A stretch of DNA of 64,000 nucleotides, taken from positions 35,829,001 to 35,893,000 of the forward strand of contig CM056726.1 of NCBI GenBank assembly GCA_029844215.1. Reading direction: 5' to 3'. The translations under genes were made by a program, and so were the position numbers. Position 1 is the first letter of the stretch, and each line of letters opens with the position of its first letter. The stretch is from Przewalskia tangutica. Taxonomy: Eukaryota; Streptophyta; Magnoliopsida; Solanales; Solanaceae. The notes beneath the pieces are model-generated. The model made no database searches, was not told the DNA's origin, and was given only the letters and a program-made list of their open reading frames with translations. Positions 12,147-23,427 of the stretch are shown in pieces.

Positions 12147-13144
12147 TTCTTCCTTAGAAACATTCGTCCGAATGTTCCTTAAGTCTCAAACAAGCGTGTC
12201 TTGGTATAGTCTTCACTACTATACTTACGAAACCAAACACGCCACCAACGGCAATAGTATAACATACAAATCCAAGCCAACGAGGAATCACCTCTAACAT
12301 CACAAAAGCTCACACAAGGTCTAAAGGATACTCCGCATCTTCACCTCGCGAAAGAAATGATCAACCGCTCATAACACGTGTTCGCTTCTCTTACTGCGTG
12401 TACCGCTTCTCGTACACGAACTCTCTATTGTACACGTATCATACTTCGATCATTGCTTGACTTCCAAAACTTTGGAGTCACTACCTCGAACTTGGTCATC
12501 TCACTTCAATTTCCTCTAAGGCCATTCCCGCCTTTACGATCCGATTCTAGTCGAACACATCCACGAACTCATACGATGGCTACCTAAACTGGCTTAACAC
12601 CTCGTGACCCTACCACTGGCGGGACCACCGAACCGACCCGGCCCGGGCTGCGGGTTGACGCGAATGATCCTCAACCGACCCATAATCGCACTGGACTCTT
12701 GTTCCCGATCCGAACAATCTTACCTATCAGTCATGAAAGCTACCACTTTCATCTCGTGCAACCAGGAAAAATCCTCAATACATTTCACACATCCAAGTGT
12801 TTCACAAAGACTAACAGAAATTATTTTTCTCAAGACGGCCTTACATCTAAGGTCTCAACGTGTACTATTCTAAGGTTCACACCTTCCATGTCCCCATACT
12901 TATCCTTTCAACTAACCATGTTTTCTAACACATCAACAACACAACGCTATCCGATCATAACACTTAACACATCATCAATACATACTAGTCTGCAGGGTTA
13001 AGGATATACTGTAAATAGGCGGTTCAAGGACCGCTAGAATCGAGAACTTCCACCACGACCCTGCTCGGCTGTGCGTATATGAACACCGCCTAGCTATCGG
13101 GCGAAGAACCCGCAACAGATCCCGGCGCCGAGTCTCAACATCCG
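12147..13144 (-). other. Internal 3' region and polypurine tract of the gag-only element
   Basis: No pol domain is recognisable on either strand. Next to the 3' LTR the minus strand reads GAACATTCGGACGAATGTT followed by TCTAAGGAAGAA, matching the tract next to the 3' LTR of the plus-strand sister (44380-44415). It is therefore the plus-strand priming region. Confidence 0.6.
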
Positions 13145-14255
13145 CTACCTGCGGTAGGACAATTTCATAAAATGGCCCCGCCGCCACATGTAAAACAAGT
13201 CCTTCGACACTTCGAACGGGTTTACCACATCGCTACACTTAGGTCGGGGTGGCTTATCCGCCGACCCCAACTCTCGCAACTCGAACCTCGGAGCCACGAC
13301 CGCTCTCGAATACTCTGGAGGCCACAAGGCGTGAGGACCACTCTGTACTGGCGACGGCGTATAATTAGTCTGTTGCTGCAGCGGTCCGCCTTGAAAGTCA
13401 CCAAAGGACCCTACCGCCCGGCCTTCTTCTCGGTATTGGTCAATCCATCGGTCTCTCCGCGCCTCACACCCAGCGCATGAGCTGCGTGCGGGCAATGTCC
13501 ATGCCCGGTGACGATACACCCAAAAAGACTCGCCAAGTAGTTATCAAGCCCTGACGTGGCGGTGCACTCTCGTCCTCCATATTAGCTACTAACGCAGGAC
13601 ATATCGAGCCGAGTCGAACTCTACGTTGTACTCGAATCGCGCGTCCTCGCCTCAAAGATCGAAACCCGTGCCCTCTCCTCATTTGCGGAGGCAAGAAATG
13701 GCCGAAATGCCTCCGAGAACTCGTCCCCAAATGAGGCGCGTGCTCCCGGGACAGCTCGCGAATCAAACCGATCATTGTGGTATCACGCACCGATGCGAAC
13801 CGAAAATCACGGACTCGGTCTCGAGGCTTTGATCACTCGCATGATCCTTCAGAATCGACGATGAACTCCTGCGAATCATCTCGAGCCTCGACCCGTAGAA
13901 CTCGCGGGATACAACTCGGAAAATCCGTAGCCTCAAACTATCCGATGCGGGGTGAACTACGGGCTACTGAATCGAATCTGCTGCGTCCACCTATCTCGTG
14001 TCGGCCACAATCACGGCGATGGCGGGCCATCTCCTTGTAACCCATCTCCTCTGCTCCAGGCTGTGGGACTGGAGGCTCAGGTACCGTGGTCTCTGTAGCC
14101 ACTGCTGCGACTCTAAACTCTGCTGGGTGGCGTCACAAAACTCGCCGTCAAGCACTATCTCAGTCTTGGCCGCTGCGCCTCGCACTCTGCATCCTACTAG
14201 CAGCTCCCACGGCTGCCTTGCCCATCTGGGCCCTGGTTGCCTTTCGCAGAGGCAT
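13145..14255 (-). pseudogene. Degenerate gag of the gag-only element
   Basis: Minus-strand reading begins with ATG at 14255-14253 (MPLRKATRAQMG), like the MPPR starts of Tekay/Del gag, followed by a DGEF.DATQ stretch. Further on are a RWIDQYREEGR region, a QGGPLQQQTNYTPSPVQS stretch and a decayed zinc-knuckle (FYMWRRGHFMK, near 13165). Stops and shifts break it into three or more pieces. The plus-strand sister at 42824-44099 keeps a much clearer version including two Cys-rich knuckles, which supports the assignment. Confidence 0.72.
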
Positions 14256-14442
14256 AACTGGTACAAAAGAACTACATCAGAGGGGTCCAACTTACACACA
14301 GCTCTAAGGCACGATCTCAGAGTGAGAAGAATAGAAACCAATCCTAAATGTCTGACCTCACGATTATAGATGTGGTGCGCACAACACACCGATAATCAAG
14401 ACTCTACTGACACCGGTCAGAGACACCTTCCGAGGATTAACT

Positions 14443-14454
14443 GCTCTGATACCA
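14443..14454 (-). other. Primer binding site, initiator Met-tRNA
   Basis: A perfect minus-strand TGGTATCAGAGC lies four bases inside the 5' LTR end at 14459. Minus-strand DNA synthesis of the element would start here. Confidence 0.88.
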
Positions 14455-14458
14455 CTTT

Positions 14459-17400
14459 TGTCACGACCCGACCTCGGGCCCGCGACTGGTGCCTTACCCC
14501 GGGCACCCTAGTGATACAACATCAGAGAAAATCAGCGGAAATAAAAACTTAAACAGGAAACAAGATACATCATAAGAAAATAGGCCAACCAAAACGGTCG
14601 CCCTCATGTATATATATCAAACCGAACAGTTACAATACTTTACAACCCTGCCCACAACAAGATTACTGCACTTCTAAGAATGTAACAACAACTATGACGG
14701 GACGGGGCCGCCATACCACTCAATGTACAAGAACCTACAACTCGTGGAAACATACAAAGATAAGCCTCGAGAAAGCGGAGCTTCCCAATGTTGAATCGTG
14801 ATCCTATGGCGAGGATCCACAACCGATGTACCTCTACTGCGGCATGAGCGGCCGAAGGAGTCGATCAACAGTACCAGTATGGAACCGAAAATGCGTAATG
14901 AAATCACATTTCATCATTTTATAAAACCATTTTGCGATAAATGCGATTATGCCAAGTAAGGGACGACGTCCCAAAATGATCACTCACATAACTATGGGTC
15001 TCACACCCATAATATCGATCATGCGTGGAACTCATTCCTCACTGCCGTGATGCATGATGTAAAACAACACCCGTATGTGAACTCGAACACTAGATCACCT
15101 GCGTCGTCAAAACCGATCGGGCGAGTAGAATAGCCAACTACCGGTCAAAAGCTAGTCATATCCCATCACGGGCGAAATGCGGAAGCCAACTACGATCCAA
15201 AAGCTAGCCACGCAATCGCCGAGGCAAGTATCTTAAGCTAACGTCTGATAGCCTCTGCGTCTCACAAGATATGGCCGAGGCAAGTATCTTAAGCTATCTA
15301 CGGAGGCTCTGGTACACGAAAATGACGAGCAGTATCTAAAGTGTGCACGAACCACACGTCAAATCAAGCGTGATCGCTCGTCGCGCGGCAAGCTTCATGG
15401 ATTAGCGGTCCGTGGACTAACAATCTGAACCTCACGATGACCGCGTACCCGGCGTCTCACCTCGGAAGTCATGGCCATGAAACCATCCTGCGGACGCGTG
15501 CGTGGAACATCCATCGCGTCGGCGTGTCAAAGGAAATCAATCGGATAGCCGGCCTCCCAGAGTCACGGCGATGCGAACAACCAGTCAATACTCAAAGTGG
15601 ACGCATACTCGTGGACCACCCAACGTCAGTATGTCCAATCAATCAATTAGATAGCCGGCCCTCCCAGAGAGTCACGGTAGCATATCAACAAAACACTTGC
15701 ACAGCAAAGACTATCACAACAAGCATAAGCAAGTTCAACATACATTCATTTTAATCAACAATCCGGGTTTCAAACCCAAAATACTACATATTTTCGTTCT
15801 TTCAAAAAAAAGACCTCTTTTTACGTAAAAGCCACATGATACTAATACTCGTAGTATTAAAAACACGTTTTCCTTTTAAACCAAATTACTACACCTTCCG
15901 AAAATTTTTATAAGATTTAAAATCAAGAACTCTATACTTTTAAAACCAAGTGCTTTTCTTTTAAACAACATCAAGTATACTCTTTAAAACCCAATAACTT
16001 ACTCTTTCCAAAACAAGTAACCTATACTTAAATCAAGTTATTTCTCCTTTTCCGAAAACAAGTCGTTTATAAGTCAAGTCTCTTATCTTTCAAGATCAAG
16101 TCTCTTAACTTTCAAAATCAAATCTTTCTTTTATTTTCATAAAGTCGTTATAACTAACTTCTCATAAAGCCATTATAACACTTTATGTTTAAAACAAACA
16201 AAACTCATTTCACACACGTACGTCTACCGTACTATATAGTTCACAATAATCATGCTCAAGAGTATAGGAAGAATCACATACCTTTTTAGCTTAAACCGCA
16301 AGCCAAGTCAAGTATGCCGCGCGTAGAAGATACCTATAAAGGCCACAATATATCTATCAATCTCTAGTTCTTTTCGTAGAATATTCTAAATACAAGATTC
16401 CTTATTCTACAGAAAATTCGGCAGCACCTCCCCCCCGCTATCACATAAATCTCCTCCCCTATCAAGGCCCGCTACCAGGCCAACAACTCCCAGGGGATTA
16501 CACGTCTAACCGGACGTGTTCAATTCTGCTTCACAATAATACTACACAAGTCTACTTGTAAATACAATCCAAACCTTTATAATCATCCTTCCAATATAAT
16601 ATACTCTAGTATAACTACTACAACATGTAATATCCAATTCTGATAGGGCGTAGATCATTACCTCGATAAGCCCAAAATTATCCAAGTTATACGTCGATCC
16701 TGAGCAACGTTTAGCTCCAACTCCTTACGCTCCAACCCGCTCCAAGCGACCCTTAGAAGTTTCCAACAACTTCTAAATACTTCAACCAAGCTAGGAAGAT
16801 TTTTCTAGGTTTCACTTTACGACTATTGGAATAAAGTAGTATTTCGCTCTAGTATTGAAATAACTTTGGAATACTACTAGGGATACTAGACCAAGGTATT
16901 TGGGATTATACAACAATACACCAAGTATTTTCTACACAAGAGGGGGGGGGGGTGACGAAAAAGGGCTAAAGGGAGGGAGAATTTGCGATGGCAAAACTTA
17001 AAGTGTGTATCAAATACTCTTCACCTTAAGGGGTATTTATAGAGGAATTAAGGGCAAGATCTTATCAAGTGTATGGTCAAGATTGGGCCATGTGTGTGTG
17101 GGTCCCACCACACCACATGGCCAACGAATTGCTGCAAGTGGCTTGCCACTTGTTAGCCCATTTCGACGAGAATGTCTAGCCACATCCCACCATTTCGCCA
17201 GTGCCACATGGGGTGACACGTGTGCCCCGACTAAATCAAAATATTTCGTCTTCCGAAAATATCCAAAATATCAAAAATCTCAAAAACAAAGTGGGCCCCA
17301 CAAAACCGTAAATTTCTCCCGTGGGCCCCACGTGACCATTTCCGAAAATAAAATCTCAATATTCTAAAATAATCCAAGAAGTCCAAATACCAAATCTAGG

Positions 17401-17549
17401 AATCCAATTCCCATTAACGAACCTTTTTCTTCACAAAAACCGGAAACTTTTCTGTTGAAAAAATCACATCTTCCTTTCTTTCCAAAATTTCTGTCGTATT
17501 CTCGTACGTACATTCTCACATATATACCCTGGAACTACGGGGTATAACA
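14459..17549 (-). repeat. 5' LTR of the gag-only element
   Basis: The partner of 9071-12146, with the same TGTCACGACCC and TATAACA ends. It contains a run of 11 G (16942-16952) that the other copy lacks, probably slippage or sequencing error. Confidence 0.93.
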
Positions 17550-19294
17550 TAGAGATATGAGATGTCCATAAATCGACATGTATAATATCAAAAGAAGTAA
17601 GTGTAACACTAGTAGATGATTTAAACGGAAGACGAATATGTTTGCCTAAAGAGCAAGAAACACAATTTTGGGCAAGTTTCCCATTACAAGTAATGAAATT
17701 GTTGCCTTTAAGAAAATTAAAAACTGGGACTCCTAGATGACCAAGCCTATTACGCCAAGTTGAAGAAGAAACAACCGCTAGAGTGACATGAGAGCAAAAT
17801 CTGGCAGCGGAGGTGGAAGTGAATGGATAGAGATTTCCCGTGCTATTGCATCTCGTAAAATGTGTCCCCGTATGAAGATCCTTCACAGTAAAAACCAAAA
17901 GGGTCAAAATCCACAGAGACAGAATTATTACGAGTAAATTGGCGGACAAATATGAGGTTCTTAATCATGTGTGGGGCATATAGGGTGTTTTTTATGGAGA
18001 AGGGTGAATGAGGAGGTTGTGTGTATGAGGTACCATACCCTTTAACTGGAATGCGTTGTCCACTACCAACTGTAACATATTGAGGATGCTTTAAACTAAA
18101 CAGTTTAGGGATAGTACCTGCAGATTGGGTGACGTGAGATGTGGCGCCTGAGTCCATGTACCAAGTATTGTCAGGCTGTTGCATGGAGAGGGTGTTGAAT
18201 GGTTGTCCCAACTCAGTGGGTGTTATGCCGGATGAGGGCTGTAGAACCTGACCTTGCATGAAGTGGACCTGCTGCGAGGCTGGAGCGGGGCCCAAAAAAC
18301 CAGGGTAAGAATACGGATTGTAGGGCTGCTGGTACTGGAATGGACTCGGTGTCGCGGCTCTGAACTGGGGCGTCGCGACTCTGTACTGGGGCATCGCGAC
18401 GCTATGGAGGAATTGTTGAGGAGTTGCGGCCCAGTTGTTCTGCGATCGCTGTTGTTGTTGTTGTTGCTGGTTCTGTTGACCGCGACTCTTGCCACGATCA
18501 TGGCCTCCCCTGCCGCATCCCCTGCCACCCTTTCCACCACGTCCCTGCTGCGTTGAGAGTTTTCTGGCAGCATTGGATCTTGAGGGCGCGTTTCGACCGC
18601 TAATTCCTTATGACTGTGCTCATCCTGCTTAGCACGTCGAGTCTCTTCGAGCAATAACTGCGAGCGAGCTTTGTTAAAGCTGGGTAACGGATCTGTCTGT
18701 TGAATCATTGTGGCCAAAGTATCGTATACGCCTTTAGGAGGGCCAACAATCAATTGTAACACCAGTTTGGTGTCGATGTGAGCTCGTCGGCAATGAAAGT
18801 TGATCCGTCGATGCTTTAAGCGTTTGCGATTACTCGATCACATTGGAAAAGTTTTCAAGACATGTATTATTAAATTGCTCCTCTAAATATACAGCACGGG
18901 TGTGCTTATTGTCCTGAAAAATTTCCTCAAAATGATTCCATAACTCAAGGGATGTGGCGCCAGATTTCATGATAGTAAGAAGAAGGTCCTGAGAAATACT
19001 ACCATAAATCCAGTGTTTGACGCCGGCGTCTAGACAACGCCAAGTAGACTCAACAACCTCCGGTGGGCGTGGAATGATGTCATCGATGTGATCAAGCACG
19101 TTATAGAGACATGCATGATTACGAAATAGTTCAACCTAGGCAGAATACTGACTGTTTTCTTGATCAAGAATAATGGGAATAGAGTTCTTGATGTTTGTAA
19201 CAATTAGGGCTGGATGAAAAGAGGATGACAACGTGGTGGTGGGATTTGTGGAGGTAGAAGATTCAGAAAGTGTGCTAGATTCAGGGATAGCCAT
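17550..19294 (-). pseudogene. Copia A gag, protease and integrase N-terminal half
   Basis: The start is ATG at 19294-19292 (MAIPESSTLSESS). The capsid region includes CLDAGVKHWIYGSIS, DNKHTRAVYLEEQFN and LENFSNV (about 19060-18840), then a block ending TLATMIQQTDPLP, EETRRAKQDE, and a Gln/Asn-rich tail coded partly by a GTT repeat (18446-18466). Protease: WYMDSGATSHVT near 18160-18125, with catalytic Asp. Integrase N-terminus: WRNRLGHLG..NFLKGN and NCVSCSLGKHIRLPF (17760-17625), then IIHVDLWTS. A stop in the gag start region (near 19138) and shifts near 18800 and 18260 break it. Its integrase frame resumes at 9065 on the far side of the insertion. Confidence 0.9.
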
Positions 19295-19447
19295 TTAGAG
19301 AAGAGAGGAATAAAGAACAAAAACAAAACCAAGAATTTTGTGGAGAGAGGGGAGAGCCGCGGCGCAATACCCGAGGGTGGGGGTGGGTGGTCGGCGGCGG
19401 CTTGCTCAAGAGAGAGGGACGAAAAAAAATCTAGGGTTTTCTGTTTA

Positions 19448-19461
19448 GGCTCTTGATACCA
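19448..19461 (-). other. Primer binding site of copia A
   Basis: The minus strand reads TGGTATCAAGAGCC directly against the LTR end at 19462. It is a one-base-longer variant of the Met-tRNA site, common in plant copia elements. Confidence 0.85.
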
Positions 19462-19659
19462 TGTAATATGATATTAATCTCCCTTGGGGAGTCTTTCATT
19501 AATATCAAGGTATATATAGAGTACAATATCCATCCCTTATACAATAGGAATCTTAAGCCTATACAAAAGAAGAATCCTAGTCTTACCATAATTATATTTA
19601 CATAATATATAAAAATATTCTAATTATGGGTATGAAATATATGGTTTCCTATATTTACA
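19462..19659 (-). repeat. 5' LTR of copia A (198 bp)
   Basis: Plus-strand ends are TGTAATATGATATTAATC and TATATTTACA, so TG..CA with a short inverted repeat. It abuts the primer binding site. The 3' partner is not in the window. Confidence 0.85.
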
Positions 19660-19666
19660 CGTTTAC

Positions 19667-19766
19667 GCTAGTGCGCTCATCCGCTGCTTGTTGCGCAACG
19701 GCTTTCGCGCTAGTGCGCTCATCCGTTGCTTGTTGCGCAATGACTTTCGCGCTAGTGAGCCGTTGC
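19667..19766. repeat. 42-bp tandem repeat, about 2.4 copies
   Basis: Units at 19667-19708, 19709-19750 and a partial third from 19751. Each begins GCTAGTGCGCTCATCCG and ends CTTTCGC. The period is a multiple of three, so one frame reads as a 14-residue repeat, but no gene is evident. It lies directly beyond the LTR of copia A. Confidence 0.85.
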
Positions 19767-19779
19767 TTTTATTGTGTTA

Positions 19780-20290
19780 TTTTTCATATTATTTATATTA
19801 TGTTGTGTTGGTCAACGCAATCAATGTAAATAAATCTTTATTATATTAGTATATTTATAGTACATTCATCCTTGAATAATACTTTGAGTTTGAAATGAGC
19901 GAGTATTTTGAATTATCACGAGAAAATTCATACTATGAATAGGATTATGTAACTGAAATTTTAAAAGATCAAGTCTGAGGAGGTCACGCTCTCCATAAAC
20001 AGAAAACTCTTTGTAAAAGAGAAATATAATATATCTTTCTGTTTTATATGGTATTGAAATCTCAATTATTGTTTTTTCAACTGGAGGTGAACCGTCTCCA
20101 TTTGATAAACCAGATGTTGAATCAGTTGTCGATCAATTTTTGCAGGCCAAACAAGCAACTGAGTGTTCGTCAACCTATAGGATGACACTTGAAGAAATTA
20201 ATAGTCATAAAAAACATGAGAAGATGGAAACACTAAAAGAAAAAGGAAACAGTCGATGATAAGGGAAAAGGAAAGGCTATCGAAGATAAA
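19780..20290 (+). pseudogene. Type I MADS-box gene fragment
   Basis: MADS-box proteins are DNA-binding transcription factors. In one frame 20035-20259 reads LSVLYGIEISIIVFSTGGEP, then DKPDVESVVDQFLQAKQATE and YRMTLEEINSHKKHEKME, which matches the second half of a type I (M-alpha) MADS domain and its C-terminal helix. Upstream (about 19975-20034) a shifted, stop-containing frame resembles the basic N-terminal part (EVTLSINRKLFVK). No intact start or full domain remains. Related copies form the array at 21714-23427 and lie at 55165-55700, so this gene piece has been multiplied. Confidence 0.72.
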
Positions 20291-20295
20291 AAGGG

Positions 20296-20734
20296 TGTTG
20301 GATTGAGCTGATCCGAATTAAGCCTCGATTTGGATTGATTTGACAAAATGCAAAACAGATTAATTATTTAAAAGAAAAATTATTTAAAGGTACAAAATTA
20401 TCAAAATAAAAATGCTGACGCTATAATAATAAAATGTAATATTTAAGAAATGTTTAATGCCTAATTAAAAGTAAAAATGCGGTGTCAATTGATTATTTAA
20501 AGTGATGCAAACATTATTAAAATAAAACGACGGTGTAATAATAATAGAAACATAATATTAACAAAGACATCATGCTTAATTTAAAATAAAAAGATGCAAT
20601 GTCATTTTGCGAAGAAATAAACATAGACTATTATGTAAAAAATGTAAAAAAAAATAATGATTAAAATGTGGTGTCCTAAAATGCTTAAAATTGCAAGAAA
20701 TGACTAAAAGATGGGTCAAAATTGGGTGTCAACA
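20296..20734. repeat. Solo-LTR-like block (439 bp)
   Basis: It begins TGTTGGATTGAGC and ends GGGTGTCAACA, with TGTTG/CAACA inverted ends. The body is AT-rich with several GATGCAATGTC- or GGTGTC-like words. The minus strand starts TGTTGACACCC, a start seen in Ty3/Tat-like LTRs. Flanks (AAGGG and CTATG) do not match, so it is either truncated or a rearranged piece. Confidence 0.5.
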
Positions 20735-21713
20735 CTATGTCATCATTGCAATCATCCATATTTGATTGTTCATCATGATCCAAATTAGTTATTTCTCTTT
20801 CAATTTCGATCCCTAATCCAGATAACTTATCTGTCTTGGCACAAAACCATTACATATTAGGTGATCTCTCACAACATTCTCATGGTGTCAATAACGATAG
20901 TGACAACTATCACATGGACAACAAATTTGGTTTCTTTGAGACTTTGTAGCAAAAGCCTTTTTAATATACTCGCCTACTCCTCTGTTCATATTCATCACTC
21001 CATTTAGCAGTCATCCACCACTACTTAGTTCCACAATTCATTTTAATACAGTAAACAAATTAAATTACATTCTTTGTAATTTAATTTGGAAATACAATTT
21101 ACAAATAAACAAAATGTGGGAAGAACAATGAATAAAATCTGAGCAGTTCGACGAAGTAACGTCGGTAAAATCTGAGCAAATCTATACACATATAGTAATC
21201 TAACTTTGAATTAACAACGGTAAAACATGAAAGGAAAAGGTAAAACGACGGTAAAACATAATCTAACCTTGGAGACGAGCAGTGGAAGGGTAAGGCGACG
21301 GCGAGGTATGGTAGGAGATGCGATGACGAGCTGGGGGAAGGGGATGCGACGGCTAGAAAAAAATGGGATGGGCGCGCGCTAGGGTTTAGGAAGAAGATGG
21401 GGGCTAAGTCGGGTATAAGCAAATAAAATGAAGATTTAGGGATATTAAAGCACTGACCATTGCATTAGCTAGGGACAGCCGTTGCATTACATAGGCTAAT
21501 GCGACGGTCGTTTTTGGACGTTGCATTAGACAATTTGAACCGTCGCATTATACAGTCTAATGCAACAGCCACACACTACTGTCGCGTTAGCATAATTTTC
21601 TGATTTATTACACTTGAACCCGTCGCATTAGCCATATCTAATGCAACGGTTCTACATATGTCGTTGCATTAACTTTCTATGAACCGTTGCATTAGATAAA
21701 AAATGTAGTAGTG
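20735..21713 (-). mobile_element. CACTA transposon 5' end fragment
   Basis: The right edge is a CACTA terminus (minus strand CACTACTACATTTTTTATC from 21713). Next to it is an array of short subterminal repeats, CTAATGCAACGG and its complement, over about 21460-21713. Then follow a region homologous to 62520-63090 of the second CACTA element and a transposase start on the minus strand. The other end is missing; the solo-LTR-like block replaces it. AAA follows the terminus within a MADS-derived sequence. Confidence 0.85.
20760..21018 (-). pseudogene. CACTA transposase N-terminal (transposase-associated) domain remnant
   Basis: The minus strand reads a W-M-KW start, then RGVGEYIKKAFATKSQ, ICCPCDSCHYRY and RDHLICNGFVPR. 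The CPC..C and HLI..GF pattern is that of the transposase-associated domain at the start of plant En/Spm (CACTA) TNPD proteins. A shift lies just after the start and a stop interrupts between RY and HHENV. The catalytic part is absent. Confidence 0.72.
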
Positions 21714-23427
21714 AAACCAGATATTGAATCAGTCGTCGATCAATTTTTGCAGGCCAAACAAGCAACTATAGGATGACATTTGAAGAAATTAATAGTCATA
21801 AAAAACATGAGAAGATGGAAACACTAAAAGAAAAAGGAAACAGTCGATGATAAGGGAAAAGGAAAGGCTATCGAAGATAATTTACATGCTGCACTACATT
21901 CAATTTTTTTGTGGCAACTAATTTGAAAAGATATGATAAATTACAGCAACAGATCGACCAAATTGAAAGAGATTTGATTGAGAAAATTGACAAATTACAA
22001 TACGAAATTGGTATAGAATATTAATATTGTCAAGACATTTTACAATATTAATATAATTTAATCGGATATAAGTTATTCTATTATTTTATATTATATTGAT
22101 GTAGGTCAACTTTATATACGTAATTGTTTTTACACTATTAGCATATGAATATTAAATTCGTCCTATTTTGAAATTTGACGAGAAAAAACATACTATGAAT
22201 AAGATTATGCAACTGAAATATTAATAGATTATGCCACTTCTCCGATAAGCAAATAGTAACAAATCTTTCTATTAATTTTTTAACATGAGGTGAATAGTTT
22301 CTATTAGGTAAATCAGATGTTTGATCGATCGTCGACTGATTTTTGCTAGCATTTTGAGTGTTTGCCAAGGTGGAGCAGATTAATCAAAAAATATAAGAAG
22401 ATGGAAAAAAAGAAGACAGTCGATGATAAGGGGAAAAGGAAAGGCTATCGAAAGAGTTTGAGAAATTAAATCAAACAGATCGACTAAGTTGAAAGAAATT
22501 TATTAAAGAAATTACAATCAAAATTGGTATAGAATATTAATATTGTCAAGACATTTTACAATATTAATATAATTTAATCGGATATAAGTTATTCTATTAT
22601 TTTATATTATACTGATGTAGGTCAACTTAATATACGTAATTGTTTTTACACTATTAGCATATGAATATTAAATTCGTCCTATTTCAGATAATACTTATTT
22701 TAATTTGAAATGAAAAATTTTACGAGAAAATCATACTATGAATAAGATTATGCAGATAGTAACAAATCTTTCTATTAATTTTTTAACATGAGGTGAATAG
22801 TTTCTATTAGGTAAATCAGATGTTTGATCGATCGTCGACTGATTTTTGCTAGCATTTTGAGTGTTTGCCAAGCTGTAGGAACGAATTAACAGTCAAAAAA
22901 ATATAAGAAGATGGAAAAAAAGAAGACAGTCGATGATAAGGGGAAAAGGAAAGACGAAAGAGTTTGAGAAATTAAATCAAACAGATCGACTAAGTTGAAA
23001 GAAATTTATTAAAGAAATTACAATACGAAATTGGTATAGAATATTAATATTGTCAAGACATTTTACAATATTAATATAATTTAATCGGATATAAGTTATT
23101 CTATTATTTTATATTATATTGATGTAGGTCAACTTTATATACGTAATTGTTTTTACACTATTAGCATATGAATATTAAATTCGTCCTATTTCAGATAATA
23201 CTTATTTTAATTTGAAATGAAAAATTTTACGAGAAAATCATACTATGAATAAGATTATGCAACTGAAATATTAATAGATAAAGTCTGAGGAGGCCACTTC
23301 TCCAATAAGCAGAAAACTTTTTGTAAGAGAGCAACAAATCTTTCTGTTCTATGTGGAATTGATATTTTAAATTATTAATTCTTTTAACATGAGGTGAACC
23401 GTTTCTATTAGGTAAATCAGATGTTTG
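21714..23427 (+). repeat. MADS-box-derived tandem array, about 510-bp units
   Basis: Starting with a copy whose beginning was cut by the CACTA terminus, the same sequence recurs. The word TATTGTCAAGACATTTTAC sits at 22025, 22541 and 23048 (spacings 516 and 507). Each unit contains, in order, a decayed MADS-domain end (AAATCAGATGTTTGATCG region), the lysine-rich stretch GAAGACAGTCGATGATAAGG, a short helix-coding piece (QQIDQIERDL near 21940) and a 3' AT-rich flank ending TCATACTATGAATAAG. The last unit stops at 23427 where copia 1 begins. All units carry stops and shifts. Confidence 0.8.

Larger units (their letters stand above)
9071..17549 (-). mobile_element. Complete gag-only long-LTR element (TR-GAG type), minus strand
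   Basis: Two LTRs of 3076 bp (9071-12146, 3') and 3091 bp (14459-17549, 5') flank only 2312 bp of internal DNA. The element starts TGTCACGACCC and ends TATAACA on the plus strand, and is bounded by a perfect 5-bp duplication TAGAG (9066-9070 and 17550-17554). Inside are a Met-tRNA primer site, a broken gag, and a purine-rich tract next to the 3' LTR (12147-12175 region), but no protease, RT, RNase H or integrase. It must have been mobilised by enzymes from an autonomous relative, probably a Tekay/Del chromovirus judging by gag. It inserted in the integrase of copia A. Confidence 0.93.
8271..19659 (-). mobile_element. Copia A: Ale-like Ty1/copia, 3'-truncated, host of a nested element
   Basis: From right to left: 198-bp 5' LTR (19659-19462), primer binding site (19461-19448), gag start at 19294, gag, protease, first half of integrase to 17550, then the insertion 17549-9071, then the second half of integrase to 8271. 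The two integrase halves become continuous in one frame once the insertion and one TAGAG copy are removed. RT, RNase H and 3' LTR are lost, and the truncated long LTR at 5508-8270 now borders the break. Confidence 0.88.

Noticed and set aside
13391..13790. Arg-rich frames as a novel protein
   Set aside because: They are shifted readings of the decayed gag of the gag-only element.
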